NCBI GenBank assembly: GCA_021771715.1
Contig: JAETOO010000003.1
Coordinates: 124,001 to 188,000 of the forward strand
Reading direction: 5' to 3'
Length of the DNA: 64,000 nt
Source of the DNA: Oscillospiraceae bacterium
GTDB taxonomy: Bacteria; Bacillota; Clostridia; Lachnospirales; Lachnospiraceae
The stretch's first letter is position 1; every line of letters begins with the position of its first letter. Of the stretch, positions 50,511-59,116 are shown in pieces. The notes under the pieces were generated by a model, which saw nothing but the letters and a program-made list of their open reading frames with translations, did no database searches and was not told the origin of the DNA. Both the position numbers and the translations under genes were made by a program.

Positions 50511-52726
50511 GGAAGTACCTCGCCGAGCACGCGGTACAGCTCTTTGGTGTCAATCGGTTTGGCGATATGGGCGTTCATGCCGTGTGACATGGCCTCCTTT
50601 TTGTCCTCGTCGAACGCGTTTGCGGTCAGCGCGATGATCGGAATCCGGGCGAGCGCCTCGTCCTTGAGGCAGCGGATTTCCCGGGAAGCCTGGTAGCCGT
50701 TCATCACCGGCATCTGGATATCCATCAGGATGGCGTCGTAGTAGCCGGGCGCAGAGCTGCGCACCAGCTCCAGGGCGATCTGTCCGTTCTGGGCGGTATC
50801 GACGAGAAAACCGATCTCGCCAAGGAGATCCTGGGCGATCTCGAGATTGAGCTCATTGTCCTCGACCAGCAGCAGCCGTTTGCCCAGGAACCGATCTGCG
50901 GGCATGGCCGCGGAAGGGGCCTGCTGCTCTGACTGCGGCGCCTGCTCCTGCAGCTTGAAGGTGAACTGCAGGGTGAATTCCGTCCCGCGGCCGGGTTCGC
51001 TGGCCACTTCGATGGAGCCGCCCATCAGGTCGACGAGCTTTTTCGTGATGGGCATGCCAAGGCCGGTCCCCTGCGTCTGGCTGACGGTCGAGGTGTGCTC
51101 GCGCTCGAACGGCTCGAAAATGTGGGACAGAAATTCTGGTGACATCCCGATCCCGGTGTCCTTCACGCGTATCTCATAGGCGGCATACTCCCGGAGGGTG
51201 CACGGCTTCTGGCTGAGTGTGACGAGGATCCTGCCGCCGGGCTGAGTAAATTTTACCGCGTTGCTCAGAAGATTGAACAAAATCTGGTTCAGGCGGAGCG
51301 TGTCGCAGGAAACCTGGGGATTTGTCACAGCCGCCGTGTCGGTCAGGAGGGTCAGCTGCTTTTTGCCGAGCTCGGTCTGCAGAACATCCCGGGCTCTCTG
51401 GATGCACGCGACGAGATCGCAGCAGTCCTCGGTCAGCGTGACCTTCCCGTTCTCGATTTTTGCCATGTCCAGGATGTCATTGATCAGCTGCATCAGGTGC
51501 TGGCCGGAAACCTGTATCTTCTCCAGACAGTCTGCCAGCCTGGCGGGGTCGCCTTTGCTGCGCTGCGCGATTTCGGTAAAGCCCAGAATCGCGTTCATCG
51601 GCGTGCGGATGTCGTGCGACATGTTGAACAGAAAGAAGGATTTCGCGCGGCTTCCCTCCTCCGCGTGCTTGAGGGCATCCATGAGGAGGAGCTGCTGCTC
51701 CTTCATGCGCGCGTTGATGGCCGAGAGCTCCTGGGCGCGCTGTTGGGCCGCGATCTGCTCGGAGCGCTTCAGGCGCAGAATGCGGTTTTTGCGCAGCAGA
51801 AAGAGGATCAGCAGCAGGCTGACGAGCAGGATGAGCGTCGCGAAGCGGTAGCGGTACAGCATATCCCACATGGTAAACTGGTAAGCATGCTCAGCGGTCC
51901 CCTTGATCATCAGGAAGGAGACCTTGTTCTGGTCGAGGCTGGCGATGCCCTTGTTCAGGATTGACAGGAGCAGCGAGGTCTCCTCGGACAGGACATTCTG
52001 CCGGTCCTCATTGATCGGCACGAGGAATCCGAGGCACTGGCTGTCGCCGATGGAAGCTGTGGCCACGATCTGCAGGTTCTCGTAGATGGGCCTGCACAGG
52101 ATCCGCTCGATCGTGTACTGGTTCTGCAGGACCGCGTCGGCCTCGCCGGAGAGCAGCGCGGACAGTGCAGCCTCCGTGGAGTCGTAAAACAGGACCCGGA
52201 AGTTCGGGTACTGCTGCCGGATGATGGTCGCGAGCGTCTGTGAGCCGGAGTTGACGGCGATGAGCATCTCGTCATCCGGGTGGAACACCACGCCCTTTTT
52301 GCACACGAACACCTTCTCCGCATGCAGGTAGGGAGCGGTCATGGCGATGCCGGTGGAGTGCTTGTTGATCTCATTGGACTCGACGGCTGCGACCATGTCC
52401 ACCTGGAGCTGCTGCAGCGTCTCGTACGAGATTGACCCGGAGGGGAGGGCCTGATAGCGGAACGTCAGGCCGGTCGCCTCCGCGATCATGTCCAGGATAT
52501 CAATGGTGATGCCGTCGATCCGCCCCGTCTTTTCATCCTGAAAGAGCAGAGGGCAGTTCCCGACCGGGCAGCCGATCGTGATCGGGTCGAGCCCGTCGCG
52601 GTACGCCAGCTCCTCCGAGGAGAGCTGCGGGGCCGCAGTCTGGGTGTCTGCCGACGCGGCGGACGTCTGTGGCGGCCAAAAAAACATGCTGCATAAAAGC
52701 AGAAGAAAAAGCGTCATTCGATTCAT
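50507..52726 (-). CDS. Hybrid sensor histidine kinase with SBP sensor
   Basis: 739 residues. Signal/anchor at 1-23, then a solute-binding type 3 sensor (about 45-260: ITIGCPVGNCPLLFQDEKTG, DGITIDILDMIAEATGL, GEADAVLQNQYTIERIL). A transmembrane helix lies at about 285-305, a HisKA domain (FLFNMSHDIRTPMNAILGF) and a HATPase domain (NQILFNLLSNAVKFT, DTGIGMS, GTGLGMPITK) follow, and a receiver closes it (LLLVEDNELNLEIAQ, ILMDIQMPVMNGYQ, lysine in AKPID). It has no HPt domain. A separate HPt gene lies at 56419, so a split phosphorelay is likely. Start 52726 has AAGGTG upstream; the same strand stays open far upstream only as an antisense shadow. Confidence 0.9.
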   Translation of the reverse strand: MNRMTLFLLLLCSMFFWPPQTSAASADTQTAAPQLSSEELAYRDGLDPITIGCPVGNCPLLFQDEKTGRIDGITIDILDMIAEATGLTFRYQALPSGSISYETLQQLQVDMVAAVESNEINKHSTGIAMTAPYLHAEKVFVCKKGVVFHPDDEMLIAVNSGSQTLATIIRQQYPNFRVLFYDSTEAALSALLSGEADAVLQNQYTIERILCRPIYENLQIVATASIGDSQCLGFLVPINEDRQNVLSEETSLLLSILNKGIASLDQNKVSFLMIKGTAEHAYQFTMWDMLYRYRFATLILLVSLLLILFLLRKNRILRLKRSEQIAAQQRAQELSAINARMKEQQLLLMDALKHAEEGSRAKSFFLFNMSHDIRTPMNAILGFTEIAQRSKGDPARLADCLEKIQVSGQHLMQLINDILDMAKIENGKVTLTEDCCDLVACIQRARDVLQTELGKKQLTLLTDTAAVTNPQVSCDTLRLNQILFNLLSNAVKFTQPGGRILVTLSQKPCTLREYAAYEIRVKDTGIGMSPEFLSHIFEPFEREHTSTVSQTQGTGLGMPITKKLVDLMGGSIEVASEPGRGTEFTLQFTFKLQEQAPQSEQQAPSAAMPADRFLGKRLLLVEDNELNLEIAQDLLGEIGFLVDTAQNGQIALELVRSSAPGYYDAILMDIQMPVMNGYQASREIRCLKDEALARIPIIALTANAFDEDKKEAMSHGMNAHIAKPIDTKELYRVLGEVLP

Positions 52727-52762
52727 ACCTATCACCTTCAAAAACAGAATTCGGCTACCACT

Positions 52763-52791
52763 ACTATATCGGAAAATGGAGCGGGCTGCAA
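52763..52791 (-). promoter_or_regulatory. Promoter for the sensor kinase
   Basis: Minus strand TTGCAG (52791-52786) and TATAGT (52768-52763) with a 17-base spacer, about 35 bases before the start. Confidence 0.55.
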
Positions 52792-52829
52792 GTCCAAAAG
52801 TAGCTGCGGTGGAAATATCTGGAAAAAGA

Positions 52830-52858
52830 TTGACATTTTTACCGCGATATGGTATCGT
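52830..52858 (+). promoter_or_regulatory. Promoter upstream of the glycine riboswitch
   Basis: TTGACA at 52830-52835 and TATCGT at 52853-52858 with a 17-base spacer, ending about 15 bases before the aptamer. Confidence 0.65.
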
Positions 52859-52872
52859 AGACCAAAATTGTA

Positions 52873-52955
52873 ACTGGAGAAGCTCACAAAGAGGTGAGTG
52901 CCGAAGGTGTAAGGCGCGCGTGCGCTGATCTCTCAGGCAAAAGGACAGAACAAGG
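52873..52955 (+). ncRNA. Glycine riboswitch, single aptamer
   Basis: Conserved glycine aptamer blocks occur in order: GGAGAAGCTC, GTGCCGAAGGTGTAAGGCG, then CTCTCAGGCAAAAGGACAGA. Only one aptamer is visible; most glycine riboswitches are tandem. It precedes an AGCS alanine/glycine symporter gene, a well-known target. In clostridia the singlet type may act as an on- or off-switch. Confidence 0.93.
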
Positions 52956-52986
52956 ACTGATAATCTCAGATTGGATTTGTTTTTAC

Positions 52987-53011
52987 GGGTGAGAGGAATC
53001 TCACCCTTTTT
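52987..53011 (+). terminator. Expression-platform terminator of the glycine riboswitch
   Basis: GGGTGAGA-GGAA-TCTCACCC followed by TTTTT, 120 bases before the symporter start. Ligand-dependent readthrough here is the obvious mode of control. Confidence 0.8.
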
Positions 53012-53131
53012 GCGTGTGCAGACAGCTTGTCCTGCAGTGCCTGGCAGGACTTGGGATCTGCGCTGCCTGTCCTGTGCGCGGTTTGGCTCTGCCGTGGGCT
53101 GCTCCGGAGAAAGAGAAAGGGTTGAACGCTT

Positions 53132-54622
53132 ATGGTAGAAATGATCACAAAAGTAAACGGCGTCATTAACAATTTTGTCTGGGGGCTTCCGATGCTGGTG
53201 ATGCTGGTGGGCACCGGCATTCTGATGACCGTGCTCACGAAGGTGTTCCAGATCTCGCATTTCGGGTACTGGATGAAGCACACGCTGGGCAGCATCTTCA
53301 CGGACCGTCACATCACGAAGCACACGGACAAGGAGGACAAATCCATCTCGCAGTTCCAGTCGCTGTGCACGGCGCTCGCGGCTACGATCGGCACGGGAAA
53401 CATTGTGGGAGTTTCCTCCGCGCTGATCGCCGGAGGGCCGGGAGCGATCTTCTGGATGTGGATCGTGGCTTTCTTCGGGATGATGACGAACTACTCGGAG
53501 AATGTGCTCGGCATTTATTATCGGAAGAAAAACGCGCGCGGTGAGTGGGCCGGCGGCGCGATGTACTACCTGCGGGACGGCCTGGGCGCGAAAAAGGGCT
53601 GCAGAGGGATCGGCGCGGTCCTGGCAGTGCTGTTCTCCGCGTTCTGCCTGCTTGCGTCCTTCGGAATCGGGAACATGAGCCAGATCAATTCCATCGCGGG
53701 AAATATGGACGCGGCGTTCCACATCCCGACATTCGTCACCGGTATCGTGCTGATGGTGATTGCCGCGCTGGTGATTCTGGGCGGCCTGAAGCGCATCGCG
53801 TCCGTGACGGAGAAGCTCGTGCCGTTCATGGCGATCGCCTACATCGTCGGCGCGCTGGTCGTCTGCGTGGTAAATGCGGATCAGTTCGGCGCGGTGTTCG
53901 CGGCAATCTTCAAGGGCGCATTCGGAATGAAGGCCGTGGGCGGCGGTATCGTGGGCTCCGGCGTGAAGCTGGCGGTCACCTGGGGCATGAAGCGCGGCGT
54001 GTTCTCGAACGAGGCGGGACTTGGCTCCTCGGTTATGGTCCATTCCAGCTCGAACGTGAAGGAGCCGGTGCGTCAGGGGATGTGGGGTATTTTTGAGGTG
54101 TTTGCCGATACGATCGTAGTCTGCACGCTGACGGCGTTTACCGTCCTGTCGTCCGGCCTCGTGGATCTCGAGACCGGCAAGGTCCTGAGCGCTTCCGCGG
54201 GATCGGCTCTGGTGGGCGAGGCGTTCTCGACGGTCTTCGGCAAGGTAGGCCCGGCCTTCATCGCGCTTGCCATTCTGCTGTTTGCGTTTTCGACCGTGCT
54301 CGGCTGGAGCCATTACGGCTCCACGGCCTGTGAATATCTGTTTGGCACGGCGGCGACGTTCGTGTACAAGGTGATCTTTGTCGTCTTCATCCTCTGCGGC
54401 GCGGTCATGAAGCTGGATCTGGCCTGGGATCTGTCCGACACCTTTAACGGGCTGATGGCGATGCCGAACCTGGTGGGTGTGCTCGTCCTGTCCCCGGTGG
54501 TGTGCCGGATCACAAAAAATTATGTGGATCGGAAGATCAGACACAAAAAGACAGAGCCGATGCTCTCCGCGTTCCCGGAGATTCAGCGGCAGCAGGAGGT
54601 CGGTCTGGACGGGAGCGACTGA
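53132..54622 (+). CDS. AGCS-family alanine/glycine:cation symporter
   Basis: 496 residues, eleven or so membrane segments. Family signatures: LCTALAATIGTGNIVGVSSAL, GGPGAIFWMWIVAFFGMM, and KRGVFSNEAGLGSSVMVHSS. Imports glycine or alanine with Na+ or H+. The glycine riboswitch and terminator directly upstream indicate glycine-responsive expression. Site AAAGGG about 11 bases before the ATG. Confidence 0.95.
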   Translation: MVEMITKVNGVINNFVWGLPMLVMLVGTGILMTVLTKVFQISHFGYWMKHTLGSIFTDRHITKHTDKEDKSISQFQSLCTALAATIGTGNIVGVSSALIAGGPGAIFWMWIVAFFGMMTNYSENVLGIYYRKKNARGEWAGGAMYYLRDGLGAKKGCRGIGAVLAVLFSAFCLLASFGIGNMSQINSIAGNMDAAFHIPTFVTGIVLMVIAALVILGGLKRIASVTEKLVPFMAIAYIVGALVVCVVNADQFGAVFAAIFKGAFGMKAVGGGIVGSGVKLAVTWGMKRGVFSNEAGLGSSVMVHSSSNVKEPVRQGMWGIFEVFADTIVVCTLTAFTVLSSGLVDLETGKVLSASAGSALVGEAFSTVFGKVGPAFIALAILLFAFSTVLGWSHYGSTACEYLFGTAATFVYKVIFVVFILCGAVMKLDLAWDLSDTFNGLMAMPNLVGVLVLSPVVCRITKNYVDRKIRHKKTEPMLSAFPEIQRQQEVGLDGSD

Positions 54623-54732
54623 CGGGCAGTGTGCGCCGTTTGCGGACAGCGAAAGGAGCGCCGTTCTGTGTCTGAAGGAGGATTGACAGAAAAAAGTGAC
54701 ATCAAAATGTGCCGTTTTGTAAAAAATCCTGG

Positions 54733-54761
54733 TGGACAGTTGCCTTCTGGGAGAGTATAAT
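54733..54761 (+). promoter_or_regulatory. Promoter for the REC-HD-GYP gene
   Basis: TGGACA at 54733-54738 and TATAAT at 54756-54761 with a 17-base spacer. Transcription would begin near 54768, which rules out a GTG start at 54767. Confidence 0.7.
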
Positions 54762-54817
54762 AAAGAGTGTTTTACTTTTACAACAACAATACATACACTA
54801 AAAAAACGGTAGCTAAA

Positions 54818-56380
54818 ATGAATACACAGAATAAGGAAAGGCAATGGATTCTGGTGGCAGATGATTCGGAGATGAATCGCCTGATCCTGACAGATATCCT
54901 GGGAGATGAGTTTGAGATCCTCGAGGCGGGCAATGGAGAGGAAGCGGTCATGATGCTGCAGAAGTACGGCACACAGATTTCGCTTCTTCTCCTCGATATT
55001 GTGATGCCAAAAATGGATGGCTTCGAGGTCCTTGCAATGATGAACCGGTACAAGTGGATCGAGCAGATCCCGGTTATTATGATTTCGGCGGAGAGCGCGC
55101 CGTCCTACGTGGAGCGGGCGTATGATCTCGGTGTGACAGACTATATCAGCCGTCCGTTTGACACGCTGGTCGTGCATCGCCGTGTGGTCAATACGATCAT
55201 GCTGTACGCGAAGCAGAGGAGACTGGCGGGCATGGTGGCGGATCAGATCTACAAGCGGGAGAAGAGCAACAGCCTGATGATCAATATCCTGAGCCACATC
55301 GTAGAGTTCCGCAACGGCGAGAGCGGGCTGCACGTGCTTCACATCAACACGATGACGGAGCTGCTGCTTCGGCGGCTGGTGCAGAAGACGGACCGGTACG
55401 GGCTGGATTACGCGGATATCTCGCTGATCAGCACCGCATCCGCGCTGCACGACATCGGAAAGATCGGGATTGCGGCCGAGATTCTGAACAAGCCGGGCCG
55501 TCTGACGAAGGAAGAGTTTGAGATTATGAAGACGCACTCGCTGATCGGGGCGCAGATGCTGGAGAAGCTGCCGGATCAGCAGGAGGAGCCGCTGGTGAAG
55601 GTGGCATATCAGATCTGCCGCTGGCACCATGAGCGGTATGACGGGAGCGGATATCCGGACGGGCTGAAGGGAGAGGAGATCCCGATCTCGGCGCAGGTGG
55701 TCGCTCTGGCGGATGTCTACGACGCGCTGACGAGTGAGCGGGTGTACAAGCCAGCCTACACGCATGAGAAGGCGATGCAGATGATCCTGAACGGAGAGTG
55801 CGGTGTGTTCAACCCGCTGGTGCTCGAGTGTCTGCAGGACATCGAGGACAGAGTCGGGGAGGAGCTCAAGGTCAACTCGCTCTCGAGAAAAAACCGCCGC
55901 GAGGTGAGCGGGCTTGCGGAGGAGATGCTGCAGCACGAGGAGCTCTCTTCTACAGAGCGCACGATCAACCAGCTCGAGCAGATCCGCGCGAAGGAGCAGT
56001 TCTTCCTGGAGATGTCGGACGAGATATGGTTCGAGTATTCCAACGAGCCCCCGGTGCTCTCCCTGTCCACGCACGGCGCGCGGTGCATGGGACTGCCGGA
56101 GCAGATCCTGGATCCCGCGAAGAACGAGCAGCTGCGCGCGATGTTTGGGCCTAAGTGGGAAGAGCGGATAGAGGAGCTGATCCTGCACGGGACGGAGCCG
56201 GTGTTGCAGATGACCTGCCCGATTTTGGTGGGAGGCCAGAATCGCTGGTACCGGATGATTCTCCACACGAACTGGTCTGCGGGAGAGCCGCGCGAGGTGA
56301 TCGGGATCGTCGGGAAGCTGGTTGAGGTGCAGGAGGAGCACACGGATTCCGGAAGTCAGCCGGACGGGACAGAAAATTAA
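54818..56380 (+). CDS. Response regulator with HD-GYP and PAS-like domains
   Basis: 520 residues. The receiver (residues 8-125) has WILVADDSEMNRLIL with acidic pocket, phospho-acceptor in LLLLDIVMPKMDGFEV and the lysine position replaced by arginine (YISRPFD), which may alter phosphorylation response. HD-GYP domain (about 150-330): LHDIGKIGI, HHERYDGSGYPDG and ADVYDALTSERVYK, all catalytic residues present, so c-di-GMP hydrolysis is likely. The C-terminal 150 residues have a PAS-like pattern (FFLEMSDEIWFEYS, GIVGKLVEVQEE). The start at 54818 lacks a clear ribosome site. It neighbours the HPt gene and probably receives phosphate from it. Confidence 0.85.
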   Translation: MNTQNKERQWILVADDSEMNRLILTDILGDEFEILEAGNGEEAVMMLQKYGTQISLLLLDIVMPKMDGFEVLAMMNRYKWIEQIPVIMISAESAPSYVERAYDLGVTDYISRPFDTLVVHRRVVNTIMLYAKQRRLAGMVADQIYKREKSNSLMINILSHIVEFRNGESGLHVLHINTMTELLLRRLVQKTDRYGLDYADISLISTASALHDIGKIGIAAEILNKPGRLTKEEFEIMKTHSLIGAQMLEKLPDQQEEPLVKVAYQICRWHHERYDGSGYPDGLKGEEIPISAQVVALADVYDALTSERVYKPAYTHEKAMQMILNGECGVFNPLVLECLQDIEDRVGEELKVNSLSRKNRREVSGLAEEMLQHEELSSTERTINQLEQIRAKEQFFLEMSDEIWFEYSNEPPVLSLSTHGARCMGLPEQILDPAKNEQLRAMFGPKWEERIEELILHGTEPVLQMTCPILVGGQNRWYRMILHTNWSAGEPREVIGIVGKLVEVQEEHTDSGSQPDGTEN

Positions 56381-56418
56381 AAGAAACGTGGCCCGCAGCC
56401 GGGCAGGAGGAGATTGAG

Positions 56419-56781
56419 ATGACGCTGAAGGAATGCTATAGCAAAATGGGCGGCGATTATGAGGCAGTGCTGGGACGTCTGCGCAGTGAGGATCGCGTGC
56501 GCCGGTTTGCGCTGAAATTTTTGGATGACTCCAGCTTCACGACGCTGGAGCGCTCGATGCAGGAGCAGAACTATATGGAGGCCTTTCGGGCGGCTCACAC
56601 GATCAAGGGAATTTGCCAGAATCTCAGCTTTACACGTCTTGGAGATTCGAGCCATGAGCTGACCGAGGCGCTGCGCGACGGTGTCGTGCATCCCGGGTAT
56701 GATGTGGATGCGCTGTGCGGGCGCGTGCGGGAGGACTATCAGCTGACGAGCGGTGCGCTCATGGAGCTGAAAGAATCCTGA
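56419..56781 (+). CDS. HPt-domain phosphotransfer protein
   Basis: 120 residues, a stand-alone histidine phosphotransfer domain: FRAAHTIKGICQNLSFTRLG includes the phosphorylated histidine (AHTIKG), followed by SSHELTEALRDG. It supplies the HPt step missing from the hybrid kinase at 50507 and is 38 bases downstream of a response regulator, suggesting a relay kinase receiver-HPt-REC-HD-GYP. AGGAGG lies 9 bases before the ATG. Confidence 0.92.
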   Translation: MTLKECYSKMGGDYEAVLGRLRSEDRVRRFALKFLDDSSFTTLERSMQEQNYMEAFRAAHTIKGICQNLSFTRLGDSSHELTEALRDGVVHPGYDVDALCGRVREDYQLTSGALMELKES

Positions 56782-56836
56782 GAAGAGAGAATCCTATAGT
56801 TAGTAAAACGGAAAAATAGAGCAACAGGGCATTCGG

Positions 56837-56909
56837 AGGCCGGAGCGATTTGGACATGCTGCGAGAGAGCGCGGCAGGGCGCATCGCTCCGGCCTGTTTG
56901 TTTCGGTGG
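56837..56909 (+). terminator. Long-stem terminator
   Basis: GGCCGGAGCGAT and ATCGCTCCGGCC pair perfectly across a 35-base insert that can itself fold, followed by TGTTTGTTT. Confidence 0.65.
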
Positions 56910-56912
56910 AGG

Positions 56913-56983
56913 TGTATGTGATGTACGATGGCTTATCGGTTTGCGAAGGCTGTATGTGATGCAAAATGACTTATCGGTTTGCG
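56913..56983 (+). repeat. Imperfect 38-base-period tandem duplication
   Basis: TGTATGTGATG and TTATCGGTTTGCG occur twice in the same order, at 56913-56945 and 56951-56983, about five differences in 33. Each copy contains an ATG. It lies in the leader of the small gene at 57020. Confidence 0.6.
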
Positions 56984-57019
56984 GAACTGCAAACGGGTGA
57001 GACAGAAGGAGCGGAAGGA

Positions 57020-57385
57020 ATGATGGAGAAGGACAGAACGGATTGGGACGCGGTGTATCGGCGCTTCTGCGGCACAAAGCAGCCGGCGCTCCGGCTGGCC
57101 GCGGCGGTGGACGGCTTCTTTGGAGGACAGGAGGTGTGCGAGGAAGCACGCGCGGAGTATGGCCACTGTATCAGGAGCCGGATCCGTCCTGCGGTGGAGC
57201 TCCTGATCGAGCAGAACGAGCCGGGGAGGATACTGGAGCTGGAGCGGCTGGGCTGGTTCGGGGAGCGCGAGCTGGACGAGTTTATCCGCAGGGCAGGGGA
57301 GCGCGGCAGGGAGACCGTGCTGCTTGTGCTGCTGCGGCTGAAGGAGGAGCGATATGGCTATCGGGACCGGGACTATTCTCTGTAG
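57020..57385 (+). CDS. Small protein of the VWA/MoxR operon, unrecognised
   Basis: 121 residues, charged and helical (VYRRFCGTKQPALRLAAAVD, ILELERLGWFGERELDEFI). The last is typical of small proteins that accompany a DUF2201-type VWA protein and MoxR ATPase. ATG 57020 follows GGAAGGA; an in-frame ATG at 56966 lies in the second leader repeat and is less likely. It overlaps the next gene by 32 bases, so both are coupled. Confidence 0.7.
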   Translation: MMEKDRTDWDAVYRRFCGTKQPALRLAAAVDGFFGGQEVCEEARAEYGHCIRSRIRPAVELLIEQNEPGRILELERLGWFGERELDEFIRRAGERGRETVLLVLLRLKEERYGYRDRDYSL

Positions 57386-58967
57386 GATTCTGCGGAGCTG
57401 CCGGGCCGGGCTGTACCGGCGCTACCCCTGCCTCGACGCGGCGTTCGCGGGGCTTCCGGCGGTCGCTTCGGAGGAGACAGACCGAGTCGGGACGGACGGC
57501 GCACAGCTCTTTGTCTCTTTGGCATATCTGATCCGCGCGTATGCAGAGAGCCCTGAGCGTCTGGTCCGCGGCTATCTGCATGTGCTGCTCCACTGCCTGT
57601 ACCTTCATATGGTGCGCGAACCGCGCTTCGAGGAGCGGCTGTGGGATGTCGCCTGCGACCTCGCGGTCGAGCAGATCCTGGAGAAGGAGAGCGAGAAGTA
57701 CACGGAGCTTGCGTGGAAGGATGGGCAGGAGGGCGTTGTGTCCGTGCCTGGAGCAGAAGACAGAGAGAGCAGACGGGATGCTTTTGCGTCTGAGTCCCGC
57801 GGAGAGGACAGAAAGAACAGACAGTGTGGTTTTGTGTCTGAGTCCCGCGGAGAGGACAGAAAGAACAGACAGTGTGTTTGTGTGTCTGAGTCCCGCGGAG
57901 AGGACAGAAAGAACAGGCAGTGTGGTTCGGTGTCTGAGTCACGTGAGAGGAACAGAGAAAACATACAGTGTGATTTGGTGTCTGAGTTCGGTGAGGAGAG
58001 AGAAAAAGGAAACTGCGAAGAAAGTGGGGAAGAAAGACTGCGTACCTTTATATCTGTGCATGGTAGAAAGATCCAGGAGGAGTGTCTGAGGATTCTGGGG
58101 GCGGAGGTACACTCTGCGGAGCGCATCTATGCGATGCTGGAACAGGGCAGGTTTCCGTACACTCTGGAGGAGATCGAGGCTGCGGTGGGATTTGACGATC
58201 ACAGGTTCTGGCGAGACAGTACCGATACGGGCTGCGCGGGTCTTCACAGAAAGTGGGAGCAGATCCGTGCGCACGCTGCGGCGGGCGGCGGGCGGTACGG
58301 CGCGCAGTCCGCGGGGACCATGAGCGGAGGCGCGTCCGAGCAGATCCGAGTGCGGCGCGGCGGGCGGCGGGATTACCGGAGCTTTCTTGAGCGGTTTGCG
58401 GTGCCGCGCGAGGAGGTCGCGGTGGATACGGAGAGCTTCGACTATATTTACTACAGCTACGGGATGGAGCATTACGGGGATATGCCGCTGATCGAGCCGC
58501 TGGAGTACAGGGAGGGGAACCGGCTGGAGGAGCTGGTGATCGCGATCGACACTTCCGGCTCGTGTGACACGGCGACCGTGGAGCAGTTTCTCGCGGAGAC
58601 GTATGCGATTCTGTCAGAAAAGGAGAATTTTTTTGCTGAGATGAAGGTTTACCTGATTCAGTGTGACTGCTGTATTCAGGACGTCAGGGTGATCCGCTCT
58701 GCGCAGGAGTGGGTGGAGAGCGGCGGCACGGTCACAGTCCAGGGACGCGGCGGCACGGATTTCCGCCCCGTATTCCGCTATGTGGAGCAGCTGCGCGCAA
58801 AGAAGGAGCTGAAAAAGCTGCGGGCGCTGCTCTATTTTACGGACGGGGACGGCATCTACCCGGGCGAGGCGCCGGACTATGAGACGGCCTTTGTGTGCGT
58901 GAAGAGAACTGCCGGGATCACACACGCCCCCGGATGGGCGCGGACATTCTGCACAGCGGAGCCGTAG
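57354..58967 (+). CDS. VWA-like protein with putative metallopeptidase domain (DUF2201-type)
   Basis: 537 residues. The N-terminal part contains RGYLHVLLHCLYLHM, an HxxxH-type putative metal site as in the DUF2201 N-terminal metallopeptidase-like domain. Central tandem repeats (residues about 147-210) of 16 residues follow, then a linker and a C-terminal VWA-like domain (about 395-537): LVIAIDTSGSCDTATV as a MIDAS-like DTSGS, and GGTDFRPVFRY. It probably pairs with the MoxR-type ATPase at 59117, as MoxR and VWA proteins commonly assemble into chaperone-like complexes. Function in clostridia is unknown. GGAGGAG lies before the ATG. Confidence 0.82.
   Translation: MAIGTGTILCRILRSCRAGLYRRYPCLDAAFAGLPAVASEETDRVGTDGAQLFVSLAYLIRAYAESPERLVRGYLHVLLHCLYLHMVREPRFEERLWDVACDLAVEQILEKESEKYTELAWKDGQEGVVSVPGAEDRESRRDAFASESRGEDRKNRQCGFVSESRGEDRKNRQCVCVSESRGEDRKNRQCGSVSESRERNRENIQCDLVSEFGEEREKGNCEESGEERLRTFISVHGRKIQEECLRILGAEVHSAERIYAMLEQGRFPYTLEEIEAAVGFDDHRFWRDSTDTGCAGLHRKWEQIRAHAAAGGGRYGAQSAGTMSGGASEQIRVRRGGRRDYRSFLERFAVPREEVAVDTESFDYIYYSYGMEHYGDMPLIEPLEYREGNRLEELVIAIDTSGSCDTATVEQFLAETYAILSEKENFFAEMKVYLIQCDCCIQDVRVIRSAQEWVESGGTVTVQGRGGTDFRPVFRYVEQLRAKKELKKLRALLYFTDGDGIYPGEAPDYETAFVCVKRTAGITHAPGWARTFCTAEP
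57792..57983 (+). repeat. 48-bp coding tandem repeat
   Basis: Units at 57792, 57840, 57888 and a degenerate one at 57936, each encoding an ESRGEDRKNRQC-type 16-residue unit. The first three are almost identical, so recent amplification is likely. All three frames stay open across it on the reverse strand, which gives false long frames. Confidence 0.9.
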
Positions 58968-59116
58968 CAGGATAAAAAGGATATGAGTACGAGCGTATGC
59001 GATAGAAAAAGAGACATGTGGACGGATTCCATTGGGATAGAAAGAAGCATCAGAAACTGGTGTAGAGATGGGAAAATCTGGCGCAGAGGTACAAAAAGAG
59101 CAGGAGATTGAGGAGC

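Noticed and set aside
50507-56341. A 1944-codon open frame on the minus strand
   Set aside because: Only the part up to 52726 encodes a recognisable protein, with a signal peptide start. Upstream it reads antisense to the riboswitch, the symporter and the HD-GYP gene with no domain.
56913-56983. CRISPR-like repeat
   Set aside because: Only two copies with five differences and a five-base gap. No array, spacers or Cas genes anywhere in the window.
58984-59115. 43-codon frame between the VWA and MoxR genes
   Set aside because: Starts with ATG but has a poor ribosome site, an odd Trp/Arg composition and no match in character to its neighbours.
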